Assembly: GCA_905235445.1 (NCBI GenBank)
Contig: CAJOLJ010000034.1
Coordinates: 1 to 64,000 of the forward strand
Origin: an uncultured Bacteroidales bacterium
GTDB taxonomy: Bacteria > Bacteroidota > Bacteroidia > Bacteroidales > UBA932
Direction: 5' to 3'
Length of the DNA stretch: 64,000 nt
Shown here: in pieces, positions 29,777-38,665 of the stretch
Layout of the letters: every line of letters starts with the position of its first letter
How positions within the stretch are numbered: the first letter of the stretch is position 1
The notes under the pieces: model-generated
What the model was told of the DNA's origin: nothing
Database searches by the model: none
The model's input: only the letters and a program-made list of their open reading frames with translations
Translations under genes and position numbers: made by a program

Positions 29777-30463
29777 TCATACTCCTCTCACTAACAAACC
29801 TGCCAGCACCGCTATAAAGATGCTCAGCAGCGTTCCGGCCAGCACATACTCTGTCTTCGCCGTTTCCTTGTCACCGAAACGGATGATCGACTTTGCGGCA
29901 ATCAACAGTCCCAGCGCATCATATCGCTGCAGGCAGACAAATATCAAAATAAGCCAGCGTTCTATCGTACCTATCAGCGCACCGGCATTAAAAGCGCTGG
30001 AGTTATCCGCAGGCATATTCACGCTATAGTGCTTCAGCATCAGCTTGATAAAGATGTTTGCAGGCTTCCAGCAAACTAAGGCTGCCACCGCAGCAGCAAC
30101 ATACCACAGCTCGATGTCAAGCGGCAAACTCCATTCATGGCATCCTGTCCAGATATAAGCCACAACGCATAACACCGTCAGGTGGAACAACTGGTCCAAT
30201 ACAAACCACGACACATTTTCGTCACGATGCGACTTCCACATATCAATTCCCAAGTGCGTCACGCCAATAGCCAGTGCACACCACCAGAAATCAAGGTCCC
30301 ATGTTACCAGCCACGACAAGGTGAACACCGCCATGGCATGTCCATAATGATACCGGCTCCGCCACTTCTTCGCCGCCTTATCCTTGCATATCTTGTTCGT
30401 CTGGAGCACAAAATCCGCCACCAGATGGGCCAGCACCAGACATAATAACAGTTCTAACCACAT
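29777..30463 (-). CDS. DUF3307 membrane protein
   Basis: HLVADFVLQTNKICKDK, HYGHAM, THLGIDMWK, DQLFHL; multiple TM segments. Confidence 0.85.
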   Translation of the reverse strand: MWLELLLCLVLAHLVADFVLQTNKICKDKAAKKWRSRYHYGHAMAVFTLSWLVTWDLDFWWCALAIGVTHLGIDMWKSHRDENVSWFVLDQLFHLTVLCVVAYIWTGCHEWSLPLDIELWYVAAAVAALVCWKPANIFIKLMLKHYSVNMPADNSSAFNAGALIGTIERWLILIFVCLQRYDALGLLIAAKSIIRFGDKETAKTEYVLAGTLLSIFIAVLAGLLVRGV

Positions 30464-31119
30464 ATTCTGTCAAAGTCAAAGTTCTCAAAGTCCTTTACCG
30501 CCCTTCCCAAAAGGTTCCAGTCTGCCAATGAAGAACGGCTGTTCACAGCAGACTGTCTCACGCCTATAATCTCGCCGATCTGCGTTTCCTTATAACCAAA
30601 CAGCTTGTAATAGACCACCTCTGCCTGCTTTATCGAATAGGAATTCAATAGATTGTCAATCAAGGCCACATACGAATCCAGGAGATGATTCGTTCTCTTG
30701 TCGCACTCATCAACCTCAATGCAGGAATACACACCGCGAACCCTGCTGATTGCGTCCAGATTACGTCCAGATATATAGATGGCCGGTCCGTCTATGATAT
30801 CCTCCTCTCTGTCGGCATAACTGATAGCCCCGATACCAATGGAGAAACGTATCCCATACCGAAGCAATTGCGGAGAACAGTCCCACTCCGCCACCGCCAT
30901 CTTCACAAAAAGCTTAATCAGAATTGCTATTCTCAGCGCATCGTGATATTCCGGGACGAAACACTCTATACCGTCCCCCCTGACTATTCTTCCCCAAAAA
31001 CCGGGAGAGTCCTCAGCTATCCTTGTGAACAGCTCCTGTAAACGTCTTCTAAGCCCTATCAGTTCGCTGGTATTCAGCGATGTAGAGCTTACAATATCTG
31101 CGGAAATAGTTGCTAACAT
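30454..31119 (-). CDS. SatD-family protein (class-III-cyclase-like motifs plus C-terminal HTH)
   Basis: LATISADIVSSTSLN, RIVRGDGIECFVP, IRFSIGIGAI; C-terminal GYKETQIGEIIGVRQSAVNSRS HTH; overlaps the DUF3307 ORF by 10 bp. Confidence 0.75.
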   Translation of the reverse strand: MLATISADIVSSTSLNTSELIGLRRRLQELFTRIAEDSPGFWGRIVRGDGIECFVPEYHDALRIAILIKLFVKMAVAEWDCSPQLLRYGIRFSIGIGAISYADREEDIIDGPAIYISGRNLDAISRVRGVYSCIEVDECDKRTNHLLDSYVALIDNLLNSYSIKQAEVVYYKLFGYKETQIGEIIGVRQSAVNSRSSLADWNLLGRAVKDFENFDFDRICG

Positions 31120-31158
31120 TTGTCTTTATTATGTTTGGCATCCATCTAATCTGGTGCA

Positions 31159-31206
31159 AAAATATCGAACATTTCTTAGATAAACAAAAAATATCGAATA
31201 TTTCTT
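31159..31206. promoter_or_regulatory. Tandem operator-like repeats AAAATATCGAAyATTTCTT upstream of the SatD-like gene
   Basis: 31159-31177 and 31188-31206 are 18/19 identical. Confidence 0.6.
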
Positions 31207-31328
31207 CGATATCTCATGAATATCAAATTTTGTTCGATTATGTTCTTCTACCAGTCACCCTTAACCATAATTAACTCCTCATTCGCTGCGCTCCGCAGCC
31301 CGTTTATCGGTATTTTCGTGAATAATCA

Positions 31329-31478
31329 CAACTTGACCCCAGCAAGCTCATAGAACGCAACAAGGAGTGCTGCTTCAATGGGGGCTGCCTTTTCCTTCAG
31401 CAGCAGTTCTTCAAGTTCGCCACGACGAAGATGAACTCGGAAAAACTGTCAAGGGAAAAGAAACAGACAGCTTCTTAA
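31329..31478 (+). pseudogene. Start-less C-terminal gene fragment
   Basis: Reads QLDPSKLIERNKECCFNGGCLFLQQQFFKFATTKMNSEKLSREKKQTAS*; protein-like, no start. Confidence 0.3.
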
Positions 31479-31531
31479 TTATTTAGCCACGCCGTAGAAA
31501 ACCAGGTCCGTACTACATGTTTCGGAAAGTT

Positions 31532-31590
31532 GCGAAATTAATATTTCGCTCCTAGGATACGTTCTAGGGGCGATTAATCGTATTCTAGGG
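31532..31590. repeat. Cluster of palindromes/direct repeats (gcgaaat-taat-atttcgc; ttctaggg-cgattaatcg-ttctaggg)
   Basis: Read directly from the sequence. Confidence 0.55.
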
Positions 31591-31626
31591 GGTACGAGAT
31601 ATGTAAAACTTGTGAAATATACACTT

Positions 31627-31712
31627 TTATCGCATTCTCTTTCGCCAAGGCTCTGTCGGAAGGGTGTGTTGGTCCCAAGTCTTTTATGTCTGTCCGGCTA
31701 TTCCCCGTCCGT
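31627..31712. repeat. 86-bp diverged direct repeat, right copy (overlaps queH 3' end)
   Basis: See 29543-29628. Confidence 0.6.
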
Positions 31713-32369
31713 CGCCGGGGCGGGGGCATTCTTTCTGAAGGAGAACTCGCAGCCGCAGTAGTCCTGGTTGTAGAATTCCTCCTCCGTGATTATTCGGGAG
31801 CGTCTTTCCTGCAGGCCGCCCTTTCTCCAGTTGCGACCCCACCAGGTGAGCCCTTCATACTTTTCGCACTCTCTCTTCCCTGCCTCGTCCACTTGGGAGA
31901 GGACTTTCCAGCGGGAGGAAGCAAGGGTTGTCGTCAGTATGTCGAAGCCATTTTCGTGAGCATAGAGGGCTGAGCGGGAGAGTCTTGACCCAAAACACTT
32001 AAGACACCGCCGGCCCCTTTCGGGTTCATTCTCAAGTCCCCTTATCTCCTCCAGCCATTTGAGGTGGTCGTAGCTGTCCTCGATGAGGGTGAGGGAGTAT
32101 TTCCCGCAGTAGCGTCTGCACTCGGAAAGACGTTTGTCGTACTCCTCACGGGGAACGATGTTGGAGTTTGAAAAGAACACCGTGGGGAAGAGCCCTTCAG
32201 AGCAGAGGGCCTCGATTATGGCTCCGCTGCAAGGGGCGCAGCAGGCATGAAGAAGTATCTTGGGAGAGGACTCTTCCTTGCCCCTCCCGACGAGGGCCAG
32301 GACCTCTTTCCTGAGATCCAGGTGAAGGGGACAGGAGGGGGAGTGAGAAATGTCGTTTGAATGTAACAT
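31698..32369 (-). CDS. queH: Epoxyqueuosine reductase QueH
   Basis: ILLHACCAPCSGAIIEAL, RCLKCFGSRLSRSALYA, CGCEFS. Confidence 0.92.
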   Translation of the reverse strand: MLHSNDISHSPSCPLHLDLRKEVLALVGRGKEESSPKILLHACCAPCSGAIIEALCSEGLFPTVFFSNSNIVPREEYDKRLSECRRYCGKYSLTLIEDSYDHLKWLEEIRGLENEPERGRRCLKCFGSRLSRSALYAHENGFDILTTTLASSRWKVLSQVDEAGKRECEKYEGLTWWGRNWRKGGLQERRSRIITEEEFYNQDYCGCEFSFRKNAPAPATDGE

Positions 32370-32521
32370 GGGGCAAAGATAGCCTTTTATCTGTCACTTC
32401 TTGCCAAATAAAGTCTCATCTTGCACCTGGCTTAACCGATAATCCAGACATGCCCCGCCGAATGGTTTGTTTTTTGAAGGGAACAAGAATTCGATAAAAT
32501 GGAACATCAATCAGAAACATC

Positions 32522-33343
32522 ATGGCACCGTCACGAACTGTCCTTTTCCCCTTCCTCCATTTTGTGGGGGCCCTTCTTCTGACACTCCTGTGCGCCCCTT
32601 GCACCCATGCCCAGATGATTGCCGCACACCGCGGTTACTGGAAAAGCGAAGGTGCGGCCCTCTCCCAGAACTCCATTGCCTCCCTACGTGAGGCCCAGAA
32701 CCTTGGCGTATGGGGAAGCGAGTTCGATGTTCGCCTGACCTCGGACGGGGAAGTCATCGTCAATCATGACCCGACCATCGGGGGCGTGACCGTAGCAAGC
32801 AACCCGCTTTCCAGGTTAAAGGCCATGACACTGAGGAACGGTGAGGCTCCCTCCACCCTCGAAGAGTACCTGCTCCAGGGGAAGAAAGCCCGCACGGTCC
32901 TGGTCCTCGAACTTAAGCCCCTGAAAACGCAGGCGCTGGAGGACGAGCTCATCGAGAAGTGTGAACAGGCTCTCAAGGAGTACGACCTCCTCGACCCCGA
33001 GAGGGTCATATTCATTTCTTTCAGCTATCACATATGCCAGGCCCTCGCAGCCGCAAACCCCACTTTCATGGTCCAGTACCTAAATGGCGACAAGACCCCG
33101 GAAGAACTGTATAAAGATGGGATAAAGGGCCTGGACTATCATCACTCGGTCATAAGGAGCCACCCCGATTATGTACAGAGGGCACATGACCTCTCAATGG
33201 CAGTGAACGTCTGGACGGTGGACAAGGAAAGTGACATGAAGTACCTGGTCGGACTTGGCGTGGACTGCATAACGACAAACGAACCTGAACTGGCAAGGAA
33301 GGTGATAGGCTCTTCCGAGATACTCCCTCCTTCCCTGCACTAA
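32522..33343 (+). CDS. Glycerophosphodiester phosphodiesterase
   Basis: IAAHRGYWKSEG, SQNSIASLREAQNLGVWGSEFDVRLTSDGEVIVNHDPTI. Confidence 0.93.
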   Translation: MAPSRTVLFPFLHFVGALLLTLLCAPCTHAQMIAAHRGYWKSEGAALSQNSIASLREAQNLGVWGSEFDVRLTSDGEVIVNHDPTIGGVTVASNPLSRLKAMTLRNGEAPSTLEEYLLQGKKARTVLVLELKPLKTQALEDELIEKCEQALKEYDLLDPERVIFISFSYHICQALAAANPTFMVQYLNGDKTPEELYKDGIKGLDYHHSVIRSHPDYVQRAHDLSMAVNVWTVDKESDMKYLVGLGVDCITTNEPELARKVIGSSEILPPSLH

Positions 33344-33388
33344 ATAGCGAACTGCAAATAGCGTCTTTCCCCCCACCTTAACCTACAT

Positions 33389-34720
33389 ATGTCCAAACAA
33401 CCACGTAAACCCCTTTCCCCAGTAGCCTCGGGGCTCCTGGCCCTGAGCCCTCTTGCGGTTTTCCTTGCAGTATATCTCGTATCCTCCATCATAGCGGGGG
33501 ATTTCTATAAGATTCCCATTGCAGCTCCCTTCCTTGTCGCAGCCATCTGGGCGGTGATCATCACAAAGGAGCCGCTTCGTACCTCCGTCGAGATCTTCTC
33601 CCGGGGAGCCGGGAACCCTACCGTGCTCCAGATGATATGGATATTCGTGCTGGCGGGGGCTTTCGCATCCACCGCCGGTGCAATCGGCTCGGTGGAGGCT
33701 ACCGTCAATGCCACTCTTGTCATCCTTCCCGGAAAGCTCATCCTGGCGGGCCTTTTCCTTGCCGCTTGTTTCATCTCGATGTCCATAGGGACCAGTGTCG
33801 GGACCATAGTTGCACTGATGCCCATTGCCGGGGGAATAGCGACGCAGACCGCACTGTCCCTTCCCATGATAAGCGCCGTCATAGTCGGGGGTGCCTTCTT
33901 CGGGGACAACCTCTCTTTCATATCGGATACCACCATCGCCGCCACCCGTAGCCAGGGCTGCTCGATGAGCGACAAGTTCAAGGTGAACATAATGATAGCT
34001 GGTCCGGCGGCACTGATCGTGGCCGTTATCTACGTGATAATGGGCCTGGACATTAGTGCAGTCCCCCAGATAGGGGACATAAATGTCGTGAAACTCTTCC
34101 CCTACATCCTGGTAATAGTCCTGGCTCTGTGCTCCGTGAATGTTATGGCGGTCCTCTCGATCGGGATAGGGCTGAATGCTGTCATCGGGTTCATCTACGG
34201 GGACTTCGGCTGGACTGGATTCCTGGAAGCCGTCGGCAAGGGAATAGGCTCGATGGGGGAACTTATCATCGTCACGATGATGGCGGGAGGAGTGCTTGAG
34301 ATTATCCGCCATAACGGGGGACTGGATTTCCTGATTAGGGTGCTGACCAAGGGAATTAAGCGTAAGAAGGGAGCCGAACTGAGCATTGCGGCCCTGGTCG
34401 GGCTGTCGAACCTCTGTACGGCCAATAATACCATAGCCATCATAACTACCGGGGATATCGCCAGGGACATAGCCACCCGCTACGGCATTGACCCCCGCAA
34501 GAGCGCAAGCCTGCTGGACACGTTCTCCTGCGTCGTACAGGGACTCATCCCCTACGGGGCGCAGCTTCTGATGGCTGGAAGTCTTGTCGGCATCAGCTCG
34601 GCATCAATCATCCGGTACCTCTACTATCCCTTCGTCCTGGGAGGGGTTGCGCTTCTTTCCATCCTGTTGGGATTCCCCAGAAAGTACTCCGGGAAGAGGT
34701 CTGTGGCGAAGACTGAATAG
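33389..34720 (+). CDS. NhaC-family Na+/H+ antiporter
   Basis: 443-aa polytopic protein; GTSVGTIVALMPIAGGIA, GGAFFGDNLSFISDTTIAATRSQGC. Confidence 0.92.
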   Translation: MSKQPRKPLSPVASGLLALSPLAVFLAVYLVSSIIAGDFYKIPIAAPFLVAAIWAVIITKEPLRTSVEIFSRGAGNPTVLQMIWIFVLAGAFASTAGAIGSVEATVNATLVILPGKLILAGLFLAACFISMSIGTSVGTIVALMPIAGGIATQTALSLPMISAVIVGGAFFGDNLSFISDTTIAATRSQGCSMSDKFKVNIMIAGPAALIVAVIYVIMGLDISAVPQIGDINVVKLFPYILVIVLALCSVNVMAVLSIGIGLNAVIGFIYGDFGWTGFLEAVGKGIGSMGELIIVTMMAGGVLEIIRHNGGLDFLIRVLTKGIKRKKGAELSIAALVGLSNLCTANNTIAIITTGDIARDIATRYGIDPRKSASLLDTFSCVVQGLIPYGAQLLMAGSLVGISSASIIRYLYYPFVLGGVALLSILLGFPRKYSGKRSVAKTE

Positions 34721-35127
34721 TCCGCCACACCCTCAAGATGCATGGGAATCACCCCGGGTGCTTCCGGATTCATAAAACGGAGTCCTCCGAGTGTGTAAAT
34801 CCCTGACTTTGGGGCAGACAAAATCTTGTCCTTAAGTTTCTGTGCGGGGTGGAGGACCTCGTCGTGATGCGGCAGCCTTTCTGCTCACCTCAAATCGTCC
34901 ATGTGGCCTTTACACCTTCGCCATCTCCTTGGAAGGGAAGGCAAAGAAGGGCGTTTTGTTTCCAAAAAAGGATTTTTATTAAAAACACTCTTTTTATAAA
35001 AAGCTTGTTTTTATTAGTTTTCATCGCATTCGCAATCTGCGGTGCCGGGGAAAATGTCGCCCCCAAAGGCTAACCTCAAAAAAATACAGCTTTTGTTTGT
35101 AGGAAAGAAATATCTTATTACCTTTGC

Positions 35128-35151
35128 AGTGTACTAATAATCTAATGCACT
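35128..35151. promoter_or_regulatory. Operator-like imperfect palindrome next to TACCTTTG promoter element (35119-35126)
   Basis: AGTGTACTAATAATCTAATGCACT. Confidence 0.4.
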
Positions 35152-35222
35152 AAGATTGTTTGGGGCTAAATTTGATTTTCATTAAAAATTTATCGAATTT
35201 CATTAAATAATTAAAAAATTCC

Positions 35223-35230
35223 TATATTTG
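35223..35230 (+). promoter_or_regulatory. Bacteroidota -7 element (TATATTTG)
   Basis: TAnnTTTG about 50 bp upstream of the ABC efflux operon. Confidence 0.6.
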
Positions 35231-35280
35231 CACTGCAAAAGGAAACATAAACGGAACAGTTAACAGCGTCCATATATACT

Positions 35281-36003
35281 ATGCTCATTGAACTTCATGA
35301 CATAAACAAGACCTACGGGGGAGCCCAACCCCTTCACGTCCTCAAGGGAGTGAACCTCTCGATAGACGAGGGAGAGTTCGTATCCATTATGGGGGCGTCC
35401 GGAAGCGGGAAGTCCACACTCCTGAATATCCTCGGAATCCTTGACTCGTACGACAGCGGGCAGTACTACATAGACGGGAAACTCATCTGGAACCTTACCG
35501 AAAAGCAGGGTGCCCACTACCGCAACAAAATGATCGGGTTCATCTTCCAGTCATACAATCTGATTCCGTTCAAGACGGCGGTGGAGAACGTGGAACTTCC
35601 GCTTTTCTATCAAGGCATCGCCCGTCGCAAGCGCCATGACATGGCGATGGAATACCTGGACCGTCTCGGACTGAGGGACTGGGCGACTCATTTCCCCAAC
35701 GAGATGTCCGGGGGACAGAAGCAGAGGGTGGCCATAGCCCGAGCCCTTGTCACAAACCCCCGCATCATCCTCGCCGACGAACCCACGGGGGCACTTGACT
35801 CCAAGACCTCGGTGGAGATCATGGACCTGCTGGCGGAACTGAACCGGGAACAGAAGATGACAATAATAGTGGTGACCCACGAAAGCGGAGTCGCCAACGC
35901 CACGGACAAGATAATCCACATCAAGGACGGAATCATCGGTTCCATAGAGCTAAACCGCTCCCACGACTCCCTGCCATTCTCCCCTTCAGGCATAATGAAG
36001 TAA
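35281..36003 (+). CDS. MacB/LolD-type ABC transporter ATP-binding protein
   Basis: GASGSGKSTLLN Walker A, MSGGQKQRVAIARAL signature, ILADEPTGALD Walker B. Confidence 0.96.
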   Translation: MLIELHDINKTYGGAQPLHVLKGVNLSIDEGEFVSIMGASGSGKSTLLNILGILDSYDSGQYYIDGKLIWNLTEKQGAHYRNKMIGFIFQSYNLIPFKTAVENVELPLFYQGIARRKRHDMAMEYLDRLGLRDWATHFPNEMSGGQKQRVAIARALVTNPRIILADEPTGALDSKTSVEIMDLLAELNREQKMTIIVVTHESGVANATDKIIHIKDGIIGSIELNRSHDSLPFSPSGIMK

Positions 36004-36015
36004 TCCACCCCAGCA

Positions 36016-37293
36016 ATGCGAGACATTCTACAGGAGACTCTCTCCTCCATTAAGCAGAACGTGCTGCGAACTTCCCTCACCGGGTTCGCCGTGGCATGGG
36101 GCATCTTCATGCTCATAGTGCTGCTTGGGACCGGAAACGGTGTGCTGAACGCCCTTCTCGCCTCCGAGGCGGACTCCATGGAACACTCCATGGTAGCCTA
36201 TCAAGGAAGGACTTCCAAGGCTTGGGAAGGGTTCGAAAAGGGGAGGAGGATTGATTTTGACACAAGGGACGTCGATGCCCTGGAGGAAGGTGACTTCTTC
36301 ACAAACTATGTTGACGAGGTCTGCCCGGCAATTTACCAGACTGCCCAGCTCACCCTCGGGGACAAGTTCTTCACCGGCACGATCCTGGGACTGACACCGG
36401 TATTCAAGGACATCCAGAACGTGCAGATCCTCTCGGGAAGGTTCATAAACACTCCCGACTGCAACGAAAGGAGAAAGGTGGTGGTGATCGGATCCTCGGA
36501 GGTGCAGCAGCTCCTCGGGATGGATGCCAAGATGAGCTCAATTGTCGGCCGGTGGGTGAAGATAGGTCCGTTCTCGTATCAAGTGGTCGGTGTGTACAAG
36601 TCCGACGAGAGCAGAGGCGGGGGATCGCCCGATCTGTACGCCCCCTATACCACCATAAGTACCATATACAATATGGGGAAGCACATTCCCCAGATATATT
36701 TCTCTTTCCACGGAATCGAGACCGAGGAGCAGGGCGAGGCGTTCGAGGAGGCTCTGCGCCGCGGCGTGAATTCCAGGCACATGGCCGACCCTACCGACCG
36801 GTCAACCATGTATCTGTGGAACCGCCTGTCCTCGTCCCAGCAGATAGCCAAGGCCATCCGCATCATAAACATAGCACTGTGGATCCTGGGTATATTCACG
36901 CTGCTTAGCGGTATCGTGGGTGTGTCCAACATCATGCTCATCTCCGTGAAGGAAAGGACCCACGAGTTCGGCATCCGCAAGGCTATCGGCGCCACCCCCG
37001 GATACATCCTCACACTCATAATAACCGAAAGCGTGATCATCACGGCTTTCTTCGGCTACATCGGCATGGTGGGAGGCCTCCTGGCCAACCATATAATGGA
37101 CCTGGAGATGGGAGGCAAGAGCATGGATGCGGGCATAGTCTCCATGAAACTGTTCGTGAACCCCACGGTGGGGATGGACGTTGCCATAGGTGCTACGGTC
37201 CTTCTCATTGTCGCAGGGACCATAGCGGGACTCATCCCGGCATGGAAAGCATCCCACGTAAAACCCATCGAGGCCCTGCGCCAGGAAAAGTAA
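36016..37293 (+). CDS. ABC transporter permease (MacB/FtsX family)
   Basis: MacB periplasmic core plus FtsX domain (GIVGVSNIMLISVKERTHEFGIRKAIGATP). Confidence 0.94.
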   Translation: MRDILQETLSSIKQNVLRTSLTGFAVAWGIFMLIVLLGTGNGVLNALLASEADSMEHSMVAYQGRTSKAWEGFEKGRRIDFDTRDVDALEEGDFFTNYVDEVCPAIYQTAQLTLGDKFFTGTILGLTPVFKDIQNVQILSGRFINTPDCNERRKVVVIGSSEVQQLLGMDAKMSSIVGRWVKIGPFSYQVVGVYKSDESRGGGSPDLYAPYTTISTIYNMGKHIPQIYFSFHGIETEEQGEAFEEALRRGVNSRHMADPTDRSTMYLWNRLSSSQQIAKAIRIINIALWILGIFTLLSGIVGVSNIMLISVKERTHEFGIRKAIGATPGYILTLIITESVIITAFFGYIGMVGGLLANHIMDLEMGGKSMDAGIVSMKLFVNPTVGMDVAIGATVLLIVAGTIAGLIPAWKASHVKPIEALRQEK

Positions 37294-37306
37294 AGAACTG
37301 CAAGAG

Positions 37307-38605
37307 ATGAAAAGAAACTCAAATACAGACTCCGAACAGCGCGGACCCCGCTTCCGGCTCATCCCCTTCGACAGGGATGTCCTCGGCGAAATCTGGTCCA
37401 GCATCGAGAGGAACCGCAGCCGCTCCCTGCTCACCGGGTTCGGGGTGTTCTGGGGGATATTCATGCTGCTGACACTGATGGGAGCCGGGGACGGACTCAG
37501 GGCGATACTGATGGCTGAGCTCCAGGGGTTCGCCACGAATTCAGGAATATTTGTGGCGGACCGTACCTCCAAGCCGTACAAGGGGCTTTCCGCGGATAGG
37601 TACTGGCAAATGACTACAGCTGACATCGACCATATCCGTGCCTCCGTCCCGGAGGTCGAGGCCGTGACGGGAGTCCTTACGGTATGGGGCCAGAGCGCCC
37701 TGTACGGGGAGAACACGTCCTCCTGCCAGGCGAAGGGCGTCTTCCCGGAATATACCAAGATTGAGGAACCTTCCCTCAAGTACGGCAGGTACATAAACAA
37801 AGTGGACGTGGACCAGGAAAGGAAGGTCTGCGTCATAGGAAAGAGGGTTTACCGCGACCTCTTCCCCGGCGGGGGAGACCCCTGCGGGGAGTATATAAAG
37901 TTCGGGGACACATACTACAAGGTGGTGGGAGTGGACATGAGCAGCGGAAACATCTCCATAAACGGAAGCGCCGACCGCTCGGTCACCATACCTGCATCCG
38001 TTGTCCAGAAACTCTACAACAAGGGGAACAATGTGGACCTCATCAGCATTGTCGCAAAGCCGAACTGCAAGATCAAGCCCATCCTTGCGCAGTGCCGCAC
38101 CCTGATAGCCAGGGAGCATCTGCTTGACCCCACCGACAGGAAGGCCATCATGGAAATCAATCTCGAGGAGATGTTCGGGATAATAGACAACCTTTTCAAA
38201 GGAATCAACATCCTCATCTGGCTCGTCGGGTTCGGAACCCTCCTGGCCGCAGCCATCGGCGTATCCAACATCATGATGGTGACAGTGAAGGAAAGGACCA
38301 CGGAAATCGGTATCCGAAGGGCAATAGGCGCCACACCCCAGATGATCCTCTCCCAGATAATGAGCGAGAGCGTCATACTTACAATCATCGCCGGGGTCGG
38401 GGGAATAATACTCTCCGTCATGATACTTAGCGCCGCTGACATCCTGGTGAAGGGTGCGGACATCCCCCCGGTATCTTTCCAGGTGAGTTTCACGATGGCG
38501 ACAGTGGCGCTTCTGATCCTTACCTTCCTTGGACTTCTCGCCGGACTTCCGCCCTCGCTCCGGGCAATGGCCATAAGGCCGGTGGATGCAATGCGTGACG
38601 AATAA
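37307..38605 (+). CDS. ABC transporter permease (MacB/FtsX family)
   Basis: AAIGVSNIMMVTVKERTTEIGIRRAIGATP. Confidence 0.94.
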   Translation: MKRNSNTDSEQRGPRFRLIPFDRDVLGEIWSSIERNRSRSLLTGFGVFWGIFMLLTLMGAGDGLRAILMAELQGFATNSGIFVADRTSKPYKGLSADRYWQMTTADIDHIRASVPEVEAVTGVLTVWGQSALYGENTSSCQAKGVFPEYTKIEEPSLKYGRYINKVDVDQERKVCVIGKRVYRDLFPGGGDPCGEYIKFGDTYYKVVGVDMSSGNISINGSADRSVTIPASVVQKLYNKGNNVDLISIVAKPNCKIKPILAQCRTLIAREHLLDPTDRKAIMEINLEEMFGIIDNLFKGINILIWLVGFGTLLAAAIGVSNIMMVTVKERTTEIGIRRAIGATPQMILSQIMSESVILTIIAGVGGIILSVMILSAADILVKGADIPPVSFQVSFTMATVALLILTFLGLLAGLPPSLRAMAIRPVDAMRDE

Positions 38606-38665
38606 AAAACATATAACAATACAAGCCGGGAGAAAGAGCCACTCCCTTACAGTACATATCTCATT

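Noticed and set aside
34831-34846. cttaagtttctgtgcg, similar to the IscB element TIR
   Set aside because: Shorter with a 3-nt gap, no partner inverted copy and no TSD; likely chance.
34624-34860. Minus-strand reading HHDEVLHPAQKLKDKILSAPKSGIYTLGGLRFMNPEAPGVIPMHLEGVADYSVF after nhaC
   Set aside because: Protein-like but short and overlapping the NhaC 3' end; could be chance, not enough support to call a gene.
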